The notes under the pieces: generated by a model | Seen by the model: the letters and a program-made list of their open reading frames with translations, nothing else | The model's database searches: none | What the model was told of the DNA's origin: nothing | Origin: AAA164-E04 sp964342825 | GTDB taxonomy: Bacteria > Verrucomicrobiota > Verrucomicrobiia > Limisphaerales > AAA164-E04 | NCBI GenBank assembly: GCA_964342825.1 | Contig: CAYFHO010000008.1 | Span: forward strand, 47,024-111,023 | Length of the DNA: 64,000 nt | Direction: 5' to 3' | Shown here: positions 63,945-64,000 of the stretch, piece by piece | How positions within the stretch are numbered: the stretch's first letter is position 1 | Layout: each line of letters begins with the position of its first letter | Position numbers and translations under genes: made by a program

Positions 63945-64000
63945 AGGCCAAATACTTCATTAAAACTGGATCTTTTGAGGTAGTTCGATCCCTCAATAAG

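Overview
The window looks like a chromosomal segment of a member of the PVC superphylum, most probably a Verrucomicrobiota. I infer this from its gene content: a DUF1501 / PSD1-type cytochrome (DUF1549-DUF1553) pair next to a glycoside hydrolase, very large hybrid histidine kinases with periplasmic LamG and propeller sensor regions, secreted proteins with 'DGLPD.WE...D.DGLTN.EEY' calcium-binding segments, and PQQ-type propeller proteins. The class cannot be fixed from sequence reading alone. I saw no tRNA, rRNA, CRISPR array, insertion sequence, integrase or phage replication gene.

Layout. (1) 1-12.4 kb is housekeeping and envelope physiology: the tail of a Gfo/Idh/MocA oxidoreductase; a minus-strand cluster DinB-like / DedA / ATP-grasp / NRDE; the redox repressor Rex; two overlapping CPA2 antiporters with RCK domains; ClpB; and a free-standing C-terminal half of carbamoyl-phosphate synthase large subunit. 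(2) 12.5-14.6 kb holds a TolC-like outer-membrane protein and a Cys-cluster (YkgJ-like) protein. (3) 14.8-28.7 kb, minus strand, is a four-gene signalling block: a sigma-54 activator with receiver domain, two giant membrane hybrid kinases (about 1700 and 1940 residues), and a soluble receiver-kinase. (4) 29.4-50.3 kb, plus strand, is a seven-gene, 21-kb array of exported proteins: a seven-repeat Kelch protein, an unrecognised 621-residue protein, a phage-tail-fibre-like protein with an S74 self-cleaving chaperone, a 2929-residue PA14 protein, a calcium-repeat protein, a MORN-repeat protein and a 1560-residue cadherin-like/Calx-beta protein. (5) 50.4-57.3 kb, minus strand: GH2 glycosidase, PSD1 cytochrome and DUF1501 protein, tightly packed. 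(6) 57.5-64 kb, plus strand: a PQQ-type propeller protein, then a tight operon of HemN-like radical SAM protein, DUF98/UbiC-like chorismate lyase, halogenase-like flavoprotein and glycosyltransferase, then a small lipoprotein.

The most notable reading is that regions 3 and 4 form one system. The sigma-54 activator is divergent from the surface-protein array, and between them lies a near-perfect -24/-12 promoter (29173-29189) pointing into the array, with an inverted repeat about 100 bases upstream that fits an activator site. I propose that the hybrid kinases sense an extracellular ligand and, through the activator, switch on a giant secreted fibre or adhesion apparatus. The fibre-like gene and the 2929-residue gene each contain a sharply AT-rich internal island in an otherwise GC-rich frame, which suggests modular exchange of the exposed parts. 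Function and ligand are inference.
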